Shown piece by piece: positions 9,781 through 17,714 of a stretch of DNA of 64,000 bases. The stretch lies in NCBI RefSeq assembly GCF_001591505.1, contig NZ_BCVA01000007.1, positions 62,001-126,000 on the forward strand, given 5' to 3'. Each line of letters begins with the position of its first letter. Position 1 is the first letter of the stretch. Source of the stretch: Neobacillus niacini NBRC 15566. Lineage in GTDB: Bacteria; Bacillota; Bacilli; Bacillales; Cytobacillaceae. The notes under the pieces are model-generated. The model saw nothing but the letters and a program-made list of their open reading frames with translations, did no database searches and was not told the DNA's origin. The translations under genes and the position numbers were made by a program.

Positions 9781-9808
9781 TTGGATAGACTAAAATAAAT
9801 ACTATGAT
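9781..9808 (+). promoter_or_regulatory. SigA-type promoter for the CBO0543 gene
   Basis: TTGGAT, 16-bp spacer, TATGAT. It sits 20 bp before the ATG at 9829, with AAAAAGGTG as RBS. Confidence 0.6.
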
Positions 9809-9828
9809 TTGAAAAAGGTGTTTGAAAA

Positions 9829-10389
9829 ATGGAACCATTACTTGATTCAGATAAGATAAAGACAACAGATAAGCTTTATCAACAAATTCATCAGATAAAT
9901 GTTGAATATTATGAGTTTTGGAAAGAAAATACTTTATTGCACTGGGATTTTTACCTTTCGATTGTATTGGCAGTTACTCCTTGGTTAATTTGGTTCCTTT
10001 TTAGAAAAAAAGGGAGTGAAGGAAGATTACTACTAGTTGGTAGTTTTGTGGTGTTTATTACGTCTTGGCTTGACTTTTTAGGTGTGATTTTAGGGATATG
10101 GCATTATTCTGGAAAAGTAATTCCTACGATCCCTAGTTACATACCTTGGGATTTTTGTTTATTACCAGTATTAACGATGTTTTTTATCCAATTCAAACCG
10201 GACATCCATCCTTTTATTAAAGCGATTATATATGGAGCATTCATCTCTTTTATAGGAGAACCACTAATGGAATGGATTGGGTTATACACACCTGGTAATT
10301 GGAAAAATTATTATTCTTTTCCGATTTATATCGTAATTTATTTCATTTCATTTAAAATAAGTAAAATTAACACTTTTAAAACTATCTAA
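9829..10389 (+). CDS. CBO0543-family membrane protein
   Basis: A 186-residue integral membrane protein of the clostridial/bacillar CBO0543 family, whose function is unknown. About five hydrophobic segments are visible: around 45-60, 70-90, 103-118, 128-145 and 162-178. Family-typical patches are FLGVILGIWHYSGKVIPTIP and IPWDFCLLPVL, then WKNYYSFPIYI near the end. A second member of the same family lies on the other strand at 14777-15319. It is monocistronic: own promoter, and a bidirectional terminator right after it. Confidence 0.85.
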   Translation: MEPLLDSDKIKTTDKLYQQIHQINVEYYEFWKENTLLHWDFYLSIVLAVTPWLIWFLFRKKGSEGRLLLVGSFVVFITSWLDFLGVILGIWHYSGKVIPTIPSYIPWDFCLLPVLTMFFIQFKPDIHPFIKAIIYGAFISFIGEPLMEWIGLYTPGNWKNYYSFPIYIVIYFISFKISKINTFKTI

Positions 10390-10426
10390 ATAAGGTCAAT
10401 CCACACATTACGAAGTAGGTAAATGG

Positions 10427-10458
10427 AATAAGCCACTAATTTTTATCAGTGGCTTATT
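10427..10458. terminator. Bidirectional terminator between convergent genes
   Basis: AATAAGCCACT / AGTGGCTTATT, perfect 11-bp stem, T-rich on the plus strand; serves the gene at 9829 and the minus-strand gene at 10454. Confidence 0.85.
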
Positions 10459-10696
10459 TAGTTGGTTTCCTAATGATCCAATTATGATAGTTTAATTCCA
10501 TTAATAAGTCGAAGTTAACGTTTTGTTCAAAATCCTTTGGCTTGTCTAATTGTATCCCTCTTTTTGTGGCGGCTGCCATGATTAATCCTAATTCATAGTA
10601 CATATTCTTAGAAACTAAACCATTTGAACACATTTTCTTCACTTCATTATAGAATTGAATCAAAAAATCACTAGGTAATCTTTCATACAAAGACAT
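10454..10696 (-). CDS. Small hypothetical protein (80 aa)
   Basis: An 80-residue soluble, helical-looking protein (ERLPSDFLIQFYNEVKKM, then YELGLIMAAATKRG). I do not recognise the family. The frame is clean and converges on a shared terminator, which supports it being real, but the RBS upstream of the ATG is weak (TAGG only). No functional context: its neighbours are a CBO0543 membrane protein and a stress-type CBS protein. Confidence 0.6.
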   Translation of the reverse strand: MSLYERLPSDFLIQFYNEVKKMCSNGLVSKNMYYELGLIMAAATKRGIQLDKPKDFEQNVNFDLLMELNYHNWIIRKPTK

Positions 10697-10812
10697 AACC
10701 TAAAACACCCGCAATCCCTACTATACTAATAGGAATAATATCATTTATAATAGAAAATGAAAAGATATTTTCGCGAATTTCCATCATATGAAGGGAATAA
10801 ATTAAAAAGTTA

Positions 10813-10846
10813 GAAAAAAGCCGATTTTCTTATATAGAAAATCGGC
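10813..10846 (-). terminator. Minus-strand terminator after the CBS-domain gene
   Basis: GCCGATTTTC / GAAAATCGGC perfect 10-bp stem; read on the minus strand it is followed by TTTTTTC. Confidence 0.85.
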
Positions 10847-10889
10847 GTCGTACTATGGTCAATATTAATAATGGACATTGGACTTTTGA

Positions 10890-11324
10890 TTAGAAGTTTG
10901 ATTGTTTAGGTTCGGCTGGATTTGAAATATTCTTTAGGGCATGTCCAGCTTTATCAGTCGACTGATTATTAACAGCTAGATCACCAAGAGAGACAATTCC
11001 AACCAATTTGTCATCTTCCACAATAGGAAGACGGCGAATTTGGTGCTGGGACATTAGGTTTACCGCTTCCTCCACTGACATTTCTTTGTTTCCTTTTATC
11101 ACATTGTCGGTTACTAATTCAGAAATCGTGGAGTCACTCGATAGATCATTGACAAATCCCTTTATGACTAAATCACGGTCGGTTACGATTCCTACTAATT
11201 TTTCATTATCACAAATTGGAACGGCCCCCACATCCAGCTCTTTCATTTTCATGGCAACCTCTTTACACGTACTATCTGGACTACAGCTATCAACATTGGT
11301 AGTCATTACCTCTGCAACATTCAT
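10890..11324 (-). CDS. CBS-pair domain protein, general stress type
   Basis: About 144 residues made of two CBS domains: MTTNVDSCSPDSTCKEVA...VGIVTDRDLVIKGF (about 5-60) and ELVTDNVIKGNKEMSVEEAV...LVGIVSLGDLA (about 70-125), followed by a short polar tail. Such stand-alone CBS pairs bind adenosine ligands and tune partners; B. subtilis YhcV is of this type. The start is ATG 11324 (MNVAEV), 7 nt after AAAGGAGG; an ATG two codons earlier is too close to the RBS. A near-consensus SigB promoter lies upstream, so induction by general stress is likely. Confidence 0.88.
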   Translation of the reverse strand: MNVAEVMTTNVDSCSPDSTCKEVAMKMKELDVGAVPICDNEKLVGIVTDRDLVIKGFVNDLSSDSTISELVTDNVIKGNKEMSVEEAVNLMSQHQIRRLPIVEDDKLVGIVSLGDLAVNNQSTDKAGHALKNISNPAEPKQSNF

Positions 11325-11358
11325 GCTCATTCCTCCTTTATGATTGTTCATTTATTTA

Positions 11359-11384
11359 CTACCCGTCACACCATATGGTTAAAC
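11359..11384 (-). promoter_or_regulatory. SigB-type promoter of the CBS gene
   Basis: On the minus strand: GTTTAA, 14-bp spacer, GGGTAG (consensus GTTTAA-N12-15-GGGTAT), about 35 bp before the start at 11324. Confidence 0.75.
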
Positions 11385-11491
11385 GTTATTTCTGGGATTA
11401 AATATTTCATCTTATTTAAGTAACTGTGATGGATAGGTAAAATATATGAAAAATATTTTTTATGTTAACTGTTCTTGGAGCAAATAATAAT

Positions 11492-11520
11492 CAAAAAAAA
11501 GAACCCATTTTTGAGTTCTT
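11492..11520 (-). terminator. Minus-strand terminator after the glycine-zipper gene
   Basis: On the minus strand AAGAAC..GTTCTT stem followed by seven or more T. Confidence 0.6.
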
Positions 11521-11602
11521 CCTCTAGACATTTCACCCGTTTGCAACCCATGCAGCAGTTCTTCATAATCGGAGGTTAACGAGATATTAACATTTTTTAG
11601 TT

Positions 11603-11911
11603 TTATTGTTTGGAATCCTTATTCGTAGCGTTAATATTATTGCTCACATCATGATTATTGGAGGGTGTATTGTTATCTGCTTCAGCCGTCTCAGCAATTT
11701 GATTACCAATAACACCACCTGAAACACCGCCTATAACAGCACCAAAGAGTCCAAATGGAGCACCTATCATAGCACCCGCAACAGCGTCAGTAAAAGTTCC
11801 TGCTGCTTCACCAAATTCACTGGTACCTTGATTAGCATTGCTATCAACTTGGTTGTTGTCACTTTCTTCTACATTTCCATCATAGTTACTGCGTTCGTTA
11901 CTGTGAGTCAT
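11603..11911 (-). CDS. Small glycine-zipper protein
   Basis: A 102-residue protein. Polar, Asn/Asp/Ser-rich ends flank a hydrophobic glycine-zipper core (about 36-73) with the pattern GAMIGAPFGLFGAVIGGVSG, which is expected to pack as a membrane-inserting helical hairpin. No signal peptide. RBS GAGGAAGTG is well placed before the ATG. Glycine-zipper proteins of this size are often stress or spore-envelope associated; the exact role is unknown. A GGGTAG element upstream suggests SigB control, though the -35 box is weak. Confidence 0.7.
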   Translation of the reverse strand: MTHSNERSNYDGNVEESDNNQVDSNANQGTSEFGEAAGTFTDAVAGAMIGAPFGLFGAVIGGVSGGVIGNQIAETAEADNNTPSNNHDVSNNINATNKDSKQ

Positions 11912-12343
11912 CTATTCACTTCCTCGTTTATTAATTGGGAATATGCTAAATATGAATGCACAGCATCCTAAACATATACTACCCAGCTGAAATAGTTTTA
12001 CTCACGATATGTTTAGGAAAAACGCTTTATCCTCAAAAATGCAGCTATAAAGGTATACACCAAGGGTATTGCTCTAAAAAGAGGTGCTTTTTTCAATAAT
12101 TATTTTAAATTTTGTAAATTAACTGTCTGATTTTTATAGCTCAGCTCCCGTTTAAGGCTGCTTTTTCTAATATGCTATCTTGTAGCTTTTCTACTAAAAA
12201 GTAAAAACGCCTTTTCTAAAATCTAGGTTATTCAAAAAACACCAATACGAAATTTTTTTGTTATTATCTAGTTTTTAAAGCTATCTACATATAAGGTATG
12301 CATTTAACAAATAATAACAAAAAAGTTTAAAGGAATGAGAAAA
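11912..12343. other. Intergenic region with inverted repeat and possible promoters
   Basis: CCTAAACATAT (11967-11977) and ATATGTTTAGG (12007-12017) form a perfect 11-bp inverted repeat with a 29-nt spacer. Inside it, on the minus strand, GAGTAA-N13-GGGTAG (11979-12003) is a possible SigB promoter for the glycine-zipper gene (-35 4/6, -10 5/6). On the plus strand TTTTAA-N15-AGGTAT (12273-12299) is a possible SigB-like promoter for the DUF421 gene. Nothing coding was recognised in the rest, which is AT-rich. Confidence 0.4.
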
Positions 12344-12973
12344 ATGATGGGTTTTTTCGACGATCTACCTAATTTACCTTATATATTTAAGGCATTGTTA
12401 ATTTTTTTGGCTGCAATTATGCTTTTGCGTATCGCAGGAAAGAGATCGCTTGCAGAAACGACAGTTTCGGAGGCCGTGTTGAGGATTTCGATTGGTGCTG
12501 TACTAATACAACCTTTAGCATTAAAAAATGAATGGGAAGCAATATATGCTGGAACTTTGCTTATTATAGGAATTGTAATATTAGCAAAAATACAAATATG
12601 GATACCAAAATCCAGAAAGTTTATAAATGGAGTACCATCCGTACTAATTAAGAATGGACAGATGAAATTAGAAGAGCTAAAAAAAGCAAGACTAACGACA
12701 GATGAGCTACAAGGTTCACTCCGCCTAAAAAACATAGGCAATGTAGAAGATGTAGAATTGGCGATATTAGAGTCCAATGGGAAAATATCGACTACCCTAA
12801 AGCCAAACAAAGCACCTGCAACCAAAGAAGATATTCAAAAAATTTTGGATATATTAGCTCAAAATGGTATTCGTCCCTCATCACAAAATCAGTCTGAAGC
12901 GAAAACGCCAAAATTATTTCAAGAAGCATATGACGAGGGAGACATTGTGGACAATATGCCTCAGATACATTAA
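12344..12973 (+). CDS. DUF421 (YetF/YdfS-type) membrane protein
   Basis: About 209 residues. Three hydrophobic segments at the N-terminus (about 12-30, 50-65, 70-88) are followed by the cytosolic DUF421 domain with the hallmarks RIAGKRSLAE, VPSVLIKNGQ and TDELQGSLRLKNI. The tail is polar. Relatives such as YetF of B. subtilis have a membrane region plus a C-terminal domain; biochemical function is unclear, and some members are linked to spores. The start is set at ATG 12344, 9 nt from AAAGGA; the in-frame ATG at 12335 abuts the RBS. A terminator follows. Confidence 0.85.
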   Translation: MMGFFDDLPNLPYIFKALLIFLAAIMLLRIAGKRSLAETTVSEAVLRISIGAVLIQPLALKNEWEAIYAGTLLIIGIVILAKIQIWIPKSRKFINGVPSVLIKNGQMKLEELKKARLTTDELQGSLRLKNIGNVEDVELAILESNGKISTTLKPNKAPATKEDIQKILDILAQNGIRPSSQNQSEAKTPKLFQEAYDEGDIVDNMPQIH

Positions 12974-13013
12974 AGTTCAAACTTTCTTCCGCCAACAGAG
13001 TCATTAATTGAAG

Positions 13014-13040
13014 AAAAAGCTGCCATTAGCAGCTTTTTTG
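13014..13040 (+). terminator. Terminator after the DUF421 gene
   Basis: AAAAAGCTGC / GCAGCTTTTT stem, 5-nt loop, T run. Confidence 0.9.
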
Positions 13041-13262
13041 TTTATTTAATAAAAAAGAAGGTTAGTTGAAGAGTGTTGTTTATAGCTCAGGTTCAGCAGT
13101 AACAGCCATAGTGTAAATCAACTTTTTAAAGAGAAATTCGATATATATGTGAATTTTAAACGAAATTTGATATCGTGTACTTTAGGTAAAGATAGTATTC
13201 CTGTAATAAAGAAATAGACGTTTAAACACCAAAAAAATCGGTTGCTTATTACAATCCCTTAA

Positions 13263-13790
13263 TCATTCCTCTGGTTTATTTTGCTCTTCCATTTTCCTAA
13301 ATTGAATATCATCACTTATTTTCTTATCATCCTGGTTTTTTAATGCGAGTACTGCTGCCTTTCCGTCGCTGGGCGTCCCATCTGAAAAATACATAGGAAA
13401 TAGGGAGAAAAATAGAATATAAAATGAGAAATAGGTAAACTGAGACCAAAAAACGGACTTCGCTAGAATTCCTTGAGAAATAAGGGTGTGTACCAAAAAA
13501 ATACTTAACAGGTTAAATAAAGAGCCACCTAGGTATATTAAGGTGTTCGTGAAACGGTTATCATGCCTTAAGGATTTAAACTCGCAGGCCCCATTCCAGA
13601 AGTAGTATTTTCGTACTTCAATATTCCAAAAGGAAAATACCATTGGCCCGCATCCGATTATGATTTTTTTCTCTGATCCTCTGAAAAGCGTAACGAAAAA
13701 AATATGCCCGCTTAAATGGATAAGAGTAACGATAGGCAGGATTACGAAAAAAGAGATTAAAAATTTTATGATGTCAGTGAATCCAAACAT
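13263..13790 (-). CDS. M50-like (site-2-protease fold) membrane protein with degenerate active site
   Basis: A 175-residue membrane protein with about four hydrophobic segments. Its layout resembles the short M50 metalloprotease-like proteins of bacilli. The first segment ends in TLIHLSGHIFF, where M50 peptidases have HExxH; here the catalytic Glu is Leu, leaving HxxxH. A second motif, DGTPSDGKAA, resembles the NxxPxxDG ligand loop. It therefore may bind metal but is probably not a protease, or belongs to a related non-proteolytic family. RBS AGGAGG is well placed. It stands alone. Confidence 0.65.
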   Translation of the reverse strand: MFGFTDIIKFLISFFVILPIVTLIHLSGHIFFVTLFRGSEKKIIIGCGPMVFSFWNIEVRKYYFWNGACEFKSLRHDNRFTNTLIYLGGSLFNLLSIFLVHTLISQGILAKSVFWSQFTYFSFYILFFSLFPMYFSDGTPSDGKAAVLALKNQDDKKISDDIQFRKMEEQNKPEE

Positions 13791-14008
13791 GGTTATCCTC
13801 CTAAAATATTCTAAGTAGAATAAAATTTCGTTTAAGCCAAGACGTTATTTATGTACCCAGTAAAAAAAGATGTTAACTAGAAAAAATTTGCAGTATAAGT
13901 AGAGTACTGGATACATTAAAATTAAATTAGAATACAGTGGTATAAAGGTGAATGAGAGTATTAAAACAAGTGATAAACAGGCACGAAGCCTATTTAGAGG
14001 TGATTAGT

Positions 14009-14533
14009 ATGAAGATTAAAAAAGCAAGTGAAGTAGATATAAAATCTATAGCGAGAGTTTATGTTGATGGTTGGAAAACTACTTATCGAGGTTTAGTACC
14101 AGACGATTATTTGGACAGTTTATCGTATGAAGAGTCAGAACAAAGGTGGCTTAATTTTTTAAATCACGAAAAAGAACCCTTTATTTATATTGCAATGAAT
14201 GAGGCAGGGGAAATTATAGGTTTTGCAGCAGGTAAAAGCATTGTTGACGATAATTTTGATGGAGAATTATACTCACTTTATCTATTACAGGAATGTAGAG
14301 GATTAGGTGTAGGAAGACAACTGGTTTCGGCCATTGCCAGGCATTTTAAAGAAAAAGGCATTGCTTCTATGATGGTGTGGGTAATGGAACGAAATATATC
14401 TGGTCTTGGTTTTTATGAACGTATGGGAGGAAGGGCATATCTTCATAGGAATAATGAGTTTGGAGGAATGGTAGTAGAAGACGTTGCTTATGGCTGGAAA
14501 GATGTCTCAGTATTATGTACGGAAGAAGAATAA
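14009..14533 (+). CDS. GNAT-family N-acetyltransferase
   Basis: About 174 residues. Typical GNAT order: N-terminal IKKASEVDIKSIARVYVDGW, beta strands including EIIGFAAG, then the acetyl-CoA loop LYLLQECRGLGVGRQLV (Q/RxxGxG/A) and the C-terminal GLGFYERMGG segment seen in many bacterial GNATs. The ATG at 14009 is preceded by AGGTGA at 6 nt and replaces an upstream in-frame ATG (13952) that would add 19 unlike residues. The substrate is unknown. A terminator follows. Confidence 0.88.
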   Translation: MKIKKASEVDIKSIARVYVDGWKTTYRGLVPDDYLDSLSYEESEQRWLNFLNHEKEPFIYIAMNEAGEIIGFAAGKSIVDDNFDGELYSLYLLQECRGLGVGRQLVSAIARHFKEKGIASMMVWVMERNISGLGFYERMGGRAYLHRNNEFGGMVVEDVAYGWKDVSVLCTEEE

Positions 14534-14568
14534 ACTTTTAACTAACAGGGCTTAAGTTGAAAAATTTT

Positions 14569-14590
14569 AGGTGCAGTCGCACCTCTTTTT
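14569..14590 (+). terminator. Terminator after the GNAT gene
   Basis: AGGTGC AGTC GCACCT stem followed by CTTTTT. Confidence 0.8.
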
Positions 14591-14776
14591 CAATTCAATT
14601 ATAGAAGAGGCTGTAATGCCTAATATAGTAGATTAAAAACTAATATTACCGTTTAGAAAGAGCAGGATAGTTTAACAAGGAAAAAGCCTACTTTACTAAA
14701 GGAATCATACACTTAGGCGAGATTTTAATGGTTTTTATACAGTTGTTGGGGAACTTACGGTATTTTTTGATGAATA

Positions 14777-15319
14777 TTACCTTTTCTTTATCTTCTCCAT
14801 TACAAATTTAAAGAGGATTGCGCCAAAAATAAATCCAATAAAGGAATAAGTATGTTTCCATTTTTCTAGTATGAGTAAGTCAAATAGTTCAAAAATTGGC
14901 TCTAGAATATATGAAAATATCGCAGACAATACTATGCTTGCTGTTACGAAAGACTGCCATAATGGGAAATACTGATATACCAACATGTAAGAAACAGGTA
15001 TTACAGTGAGGTCAGCAGGTACCATAGGCGGAATGATAGGTATTAATTTATCAGGATATCCCCACAAACCCAACTCAACACCTACAAGGTCTGAGGCGAT
15101 GGATAAAACTGCCCAAATAAGTCCATAAGATAAGATCTCAAAAATTCTATTTTTATCAACGAGCTTCCACCATATATACCAAGGAAGTATACAAGATAGA
15201 AGTAGAAACCACCAACCAGGGGTAAATAAATCATCCTGAATCCAGTGTTTTAAATTTTTGTCGAATAAACGATTTCGAAGTGCTGCAATTTCAGTATAAG
15301 TAGGAATTATTCCACTCAA
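14777..15319 (-). CDS. Second CBO0543-family membrane protein
   Basis: A 180-residue membrane protein, paralogous in layout to the protein at 9829. It has the same N-terminal helical region ending in a Trp-rich first membrane segment (WWFLLLSCILPWYIWW), the family patch GLWGYPDKLIPIIPP, and a C-terminal WKHTYSFIGFIFG segment, with about five hydrophobic segments overall. It starts at TTG 15319 after GGAGGGAAGA. Function unknown; two copies within 6 kb suggest local duplication or lineage-specific expansion. Confidence 0.8.
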   Translation of the reverse strand: MSGIIPTYTEIAALRNRLFDKNLKHWIQDDLFTPGWWFLLLSCILPWYIWWKLVDKNRIFEILSYGLIWAVLSIASDLVGVELGLWGYPDKLIPIIPPMVPADLTVIPVSYMLVYQYFPLWQSFVTASIVLSAIFSYILEPIFELFDLLILEKWKHTYSFIGFIFGAILFKFVMEKIKKR

Positions 15320-15509
15320 AAAATCTTCCCTCCGAATATCTTACTAGAGTTTAAACTTGTTAACGATTCTCAATACCTAATTTCTTTCATTTAGATTATC
15401 CATAATAAAAGGAGGATATGTTAATTCTTTTTTTGGCAAGAATTCATATATTGTCGCCTCATTTAAAGGATTCCGATTTAATGGTCCATTCGTTATTGCT
15501 TTTTGCCAC

Positions 15510-16247
15510 TTACATCATTTGCTCTTGGATGCTTTTATCAATTACATCAGGAACTTCGTTAAGTGAATTTATTGTGATAAAAGTACTACTATGTTCAACG
15601 TTAACATCAACCATGTTATACGTCCATTCATTTTCTGCTGGAATGTAGATAGCATGGATATCCATTTTCAGTGCTGGGACAATATCTGTTCTTAATGAAT
15701 TTCCAACCATCCATGTTACATGAGGGTCCGCCTTAATGGTTTTTAAAATATTGGATAATGCTGTTGTATCTTTATGCTCAGAAATAAAAATGCGATGTTC
15801 AAAAAATGTAGTCAATTCTAACTGGGTAATTTTTCTGCGTTGATTAGCCTCATCTCCTCCTGTGTGCAAATATAATTCATGACCATCTTCTTTTAAACGG
15901 AGCAGGGTTTCATTCATGTTTGGAATAGGTTCAACAGGAATTTCGAATACCTTGAAACCCAACTCTCTTAAAAATTGGATTTCATCTGTTTTCTTTTCCC
16001 TCCCAGTTAAGTCGCAAAAGTATTTATATGTACCAACAAAAGACTCAGGAAACCGCTCTGACTTTAAACCGTACTCACTAATCGCTGCCACATCAAGTTG
16101 AAGCTGTTTCTGTTTTATCTCTTCCTCTTTTATCGAGTCAAACCATGCCATCATTTGGTCAGCGAACTCGTTGATTACTAGGCTAAAATATTTATTACAG
16201 TATGCTAATGTGTCATCAAGGTTAAATAAAATGTTTTGTTTTTTCAT
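15510..16247 (-). CDS. HAD-family hydrolase-like protein with Asn for the motif I nucleophile
   Basis: A 245-residue haloacid-dehalogenase-fold protein of the type common in Bacillus, with a helical cap (about 17-100). Motif I reads ILFNLDDTLAY, where the family has FDLDDTL; the first Asp, the phospho-acceptor, is Asn. Motif II (LYLHTGG), the motif III region and motif IV WMVGNSLRTDIVPA are present. The change needs one base (GAC to AAC), so it may be a recent loss of phosphatase activity or a sequence error. RBS AAAGGAGT precedes the ATG. It is a single gene with no metabolic neighbour. Confidence 0.8.
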   Translation of the reverse strand: MKKQNILFNLDDTLAYCNKYFSLVINEFADQMMAWFDSIKEEEIKQKQLQLDVAAISEYGLKSERFPESFVGTYKYFCDLTGREKKTDEIQFLRELGFKVFEIPVEPIPNMNETLLRLKEDGHELYLHTGGDEANQRRKITQLELTTFFEHRIFISEHKDTTALSNILKTIKADPHVTWMVGNSLRTDIVPALKMDIHAIYIPAENEWTYNMVDVNVEHSSTFITINSLNEVPDVIDKSIQEQMM

Positions 16248-16672
16248 TTTTTAACTCCTTTTTCAACGATATAACTATTATTCCACTAAGACTAAGTTAA
16301 TATTACTGAGATAAATAAGAAGTAAGTCAGAGTCCTTATTTCTGCAACATAAATTGCTTTACAAGTAATGGCTCCACCTACGCCAATTACCATGATAGCC
16401 ACACATGCTATCCCCGCTAATAATAGAATAATCAATCATTGTTAAGAGCCTACAGTTTTGATGTTAAGGTTCTGTAAATCATTTATTAAAAAACCACGGC
16501 AGGGTTTCAGGTAAAGTGCTTTTTAAATGAAGCAGAGCAAATTCTGATTTCTACTAGGATCAATTTTTATCATGTAAGTCGTTTTCTTTTTCAATCGACT
16601 GGCAATAATGGTAAAAAATGGTCGATGTTGGTTCGGGTGTATGTTGCATGGGGCCAATAGCTAGGAGAAATA
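16248..16672. other. Intergenic region, nothing firm
   Basis: This 425-bp stretch separates divergent genes. The only coding-like signal is a 47-codon hydrophobic minus-strand frame (16292-16435, TTG start, reading AGIACVAIMVIGVGGAIT) without a convincing RBS; it could be a membrane micropeptide or a gene remnant. No terminator or recognised RNA was seen. Confidence 0.3.
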
Positions 16673-17545
16673 ATGATGTATGAGATAACCATAAGACTTC
16701 CAGCCAAAAAGATTGAGAAAATTATTCCGCATTTATATCAAAAAGGTTACTATCAAACTTTTTACGAGGTTCCATTAGATGTGGTGACTGATGCTAATGG
16801 GTATGCCTTTGTTGAAAGGAAGAATGAAATCACAGACCTTAATATTTATATTAACAATTTTATGGAAGCAAAGGAACGGCGTATGTTAGTAGATATATTA
16901 GCTATTGATGACTCCAGTTTGGTCGTTAAGGAAGTAAATGAGCTCAATTACCAGCAAACATTTGATGATATTTTTCTTGAAAATGGCTGGGTCATCACCA
17001 CACCAGATAGAATGAATCAGTACGACATTAAAAAACGGATTGTCCTGGACTCTCAAGGAAATTTTGGGACAGGCTATCATGAAACTACAAGAGATTGTTT
17101 GCAGTTCATTTTAGATCATGATTTCAAAGGTTTAAGTGTCGCAGACATTGGCGCGGGTTCCGGGGTGTTAAGTATAGCTGCTGCACTCAGAGGAGCGAGC
17201 CTTATCGATACTTATGATATTCAGCCGGTTGAGCGGGAAATTCTCTATCAGTGTGAATTAAATGGTGTAATGCCGGTGAATGTGGTTGAAAGTGATTTAA
17301 TAAAAAATAAAAATGTAATTAAAAAAGAATATAATTGGGTGTTCCTTAATATCGGAACACAAGAAAATCAGGATATCCTTAACGCTCAAAGACTTTTAGA
17401 GTGCAAAAACACTACATTTATTTTATCCGGTATGCTTGAATGGAATTACCAATTGGTAGAATCGGTGTTAAAAGAGGCAGGCTTCCGATTGGAGGAAAAG
17501 AAGCAGAGTAACGAATGGGTAACATGTCTTTTTTCAGCAAATTAA
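16673..17545 (+). CDS. PrmA-like SAM-dependent methyltransferase
   Basis: A 290-residue protein. The C-terminal half is a class I methyltransferase like the ribosomal protein L11 methyltransferase PrmA: the pre-SAM loop GNFGTGYHETTRDCL (PrmA GTGxHxTT), SAM motif I SVADIGAGSGVLSIAAAL and the late motif VFLNIGTQE where PrmA has an NPP-like element. The N-terminal about 110 residues differ from canonical PrmA, and the NPP motif is altered, so it may not methylate L11. Start ATG 16673 after TAGGAG. No operon partner. Confidence 0.75.
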   Translation: MMYEITIRLPAKKIEKIIPHLYQKGYYQTFYEVPLDVVTDANGYAFVERKNEITDLNIYINNFMEAKERRMLVDILAIDDSSLVVKEVNELNYQQTFDDIFLENGWVITTPDRMNQYDIKKRIVLDSQGNFGTGYHETTRDCLQFILDHDFKGLSVADIGAGSGVLSIAAALRGASLIDTYDIQPVEREILYQCELNGVMPVNVVESDLIKNKNVIKKEYNWVFLNIGTQENQDILNAQRLLECKNTTFILSGMLEWNYQLVESVLKEAGFRLEEKKQSNEWVTCLFSAN

Positions 17546-17548
17546 CGA

Positions 17549-17598
17549 GGTGAAAAGGTTTTTTTGAGTATTCATTCAGGAGTGAGAACCTTTTCATC
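17549..17598. repeat. Inverted repeat between methyltransferase and regulator genes
   Basis: GGTGAAAAGGTT (17549-17560) and AACCTTTTCATC (17587-17598), 11 of 12 pairing, 26-nt loop with a T run just after the left arm. Possibly a weak terminator; no T run after the right arm. Confidence 0.4.
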
Positions 17599-17714
17599 TA
17601 GTGAATCCTTCAGTATAATTGAACTAATAACTTCTTGATAATCATAAGTCAATATTTATTCATTCATTCACTCGCAGGTAAGCTGAATTAAATCTGAAAT
17701 AAGGGAGAAATAGA

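Noticed and set aside
15418..15648. Plus-strand open frame of 76 codons
   Set aside because: Antisense to the 3' end of the HAD-like gene; hydrophobic composition is a shadow effect.
16292..16435. 47-codon hydrophobic minus-strand frame
   Set aside because: No convincing RBS or start; kept only as a note in the intergenic entry.
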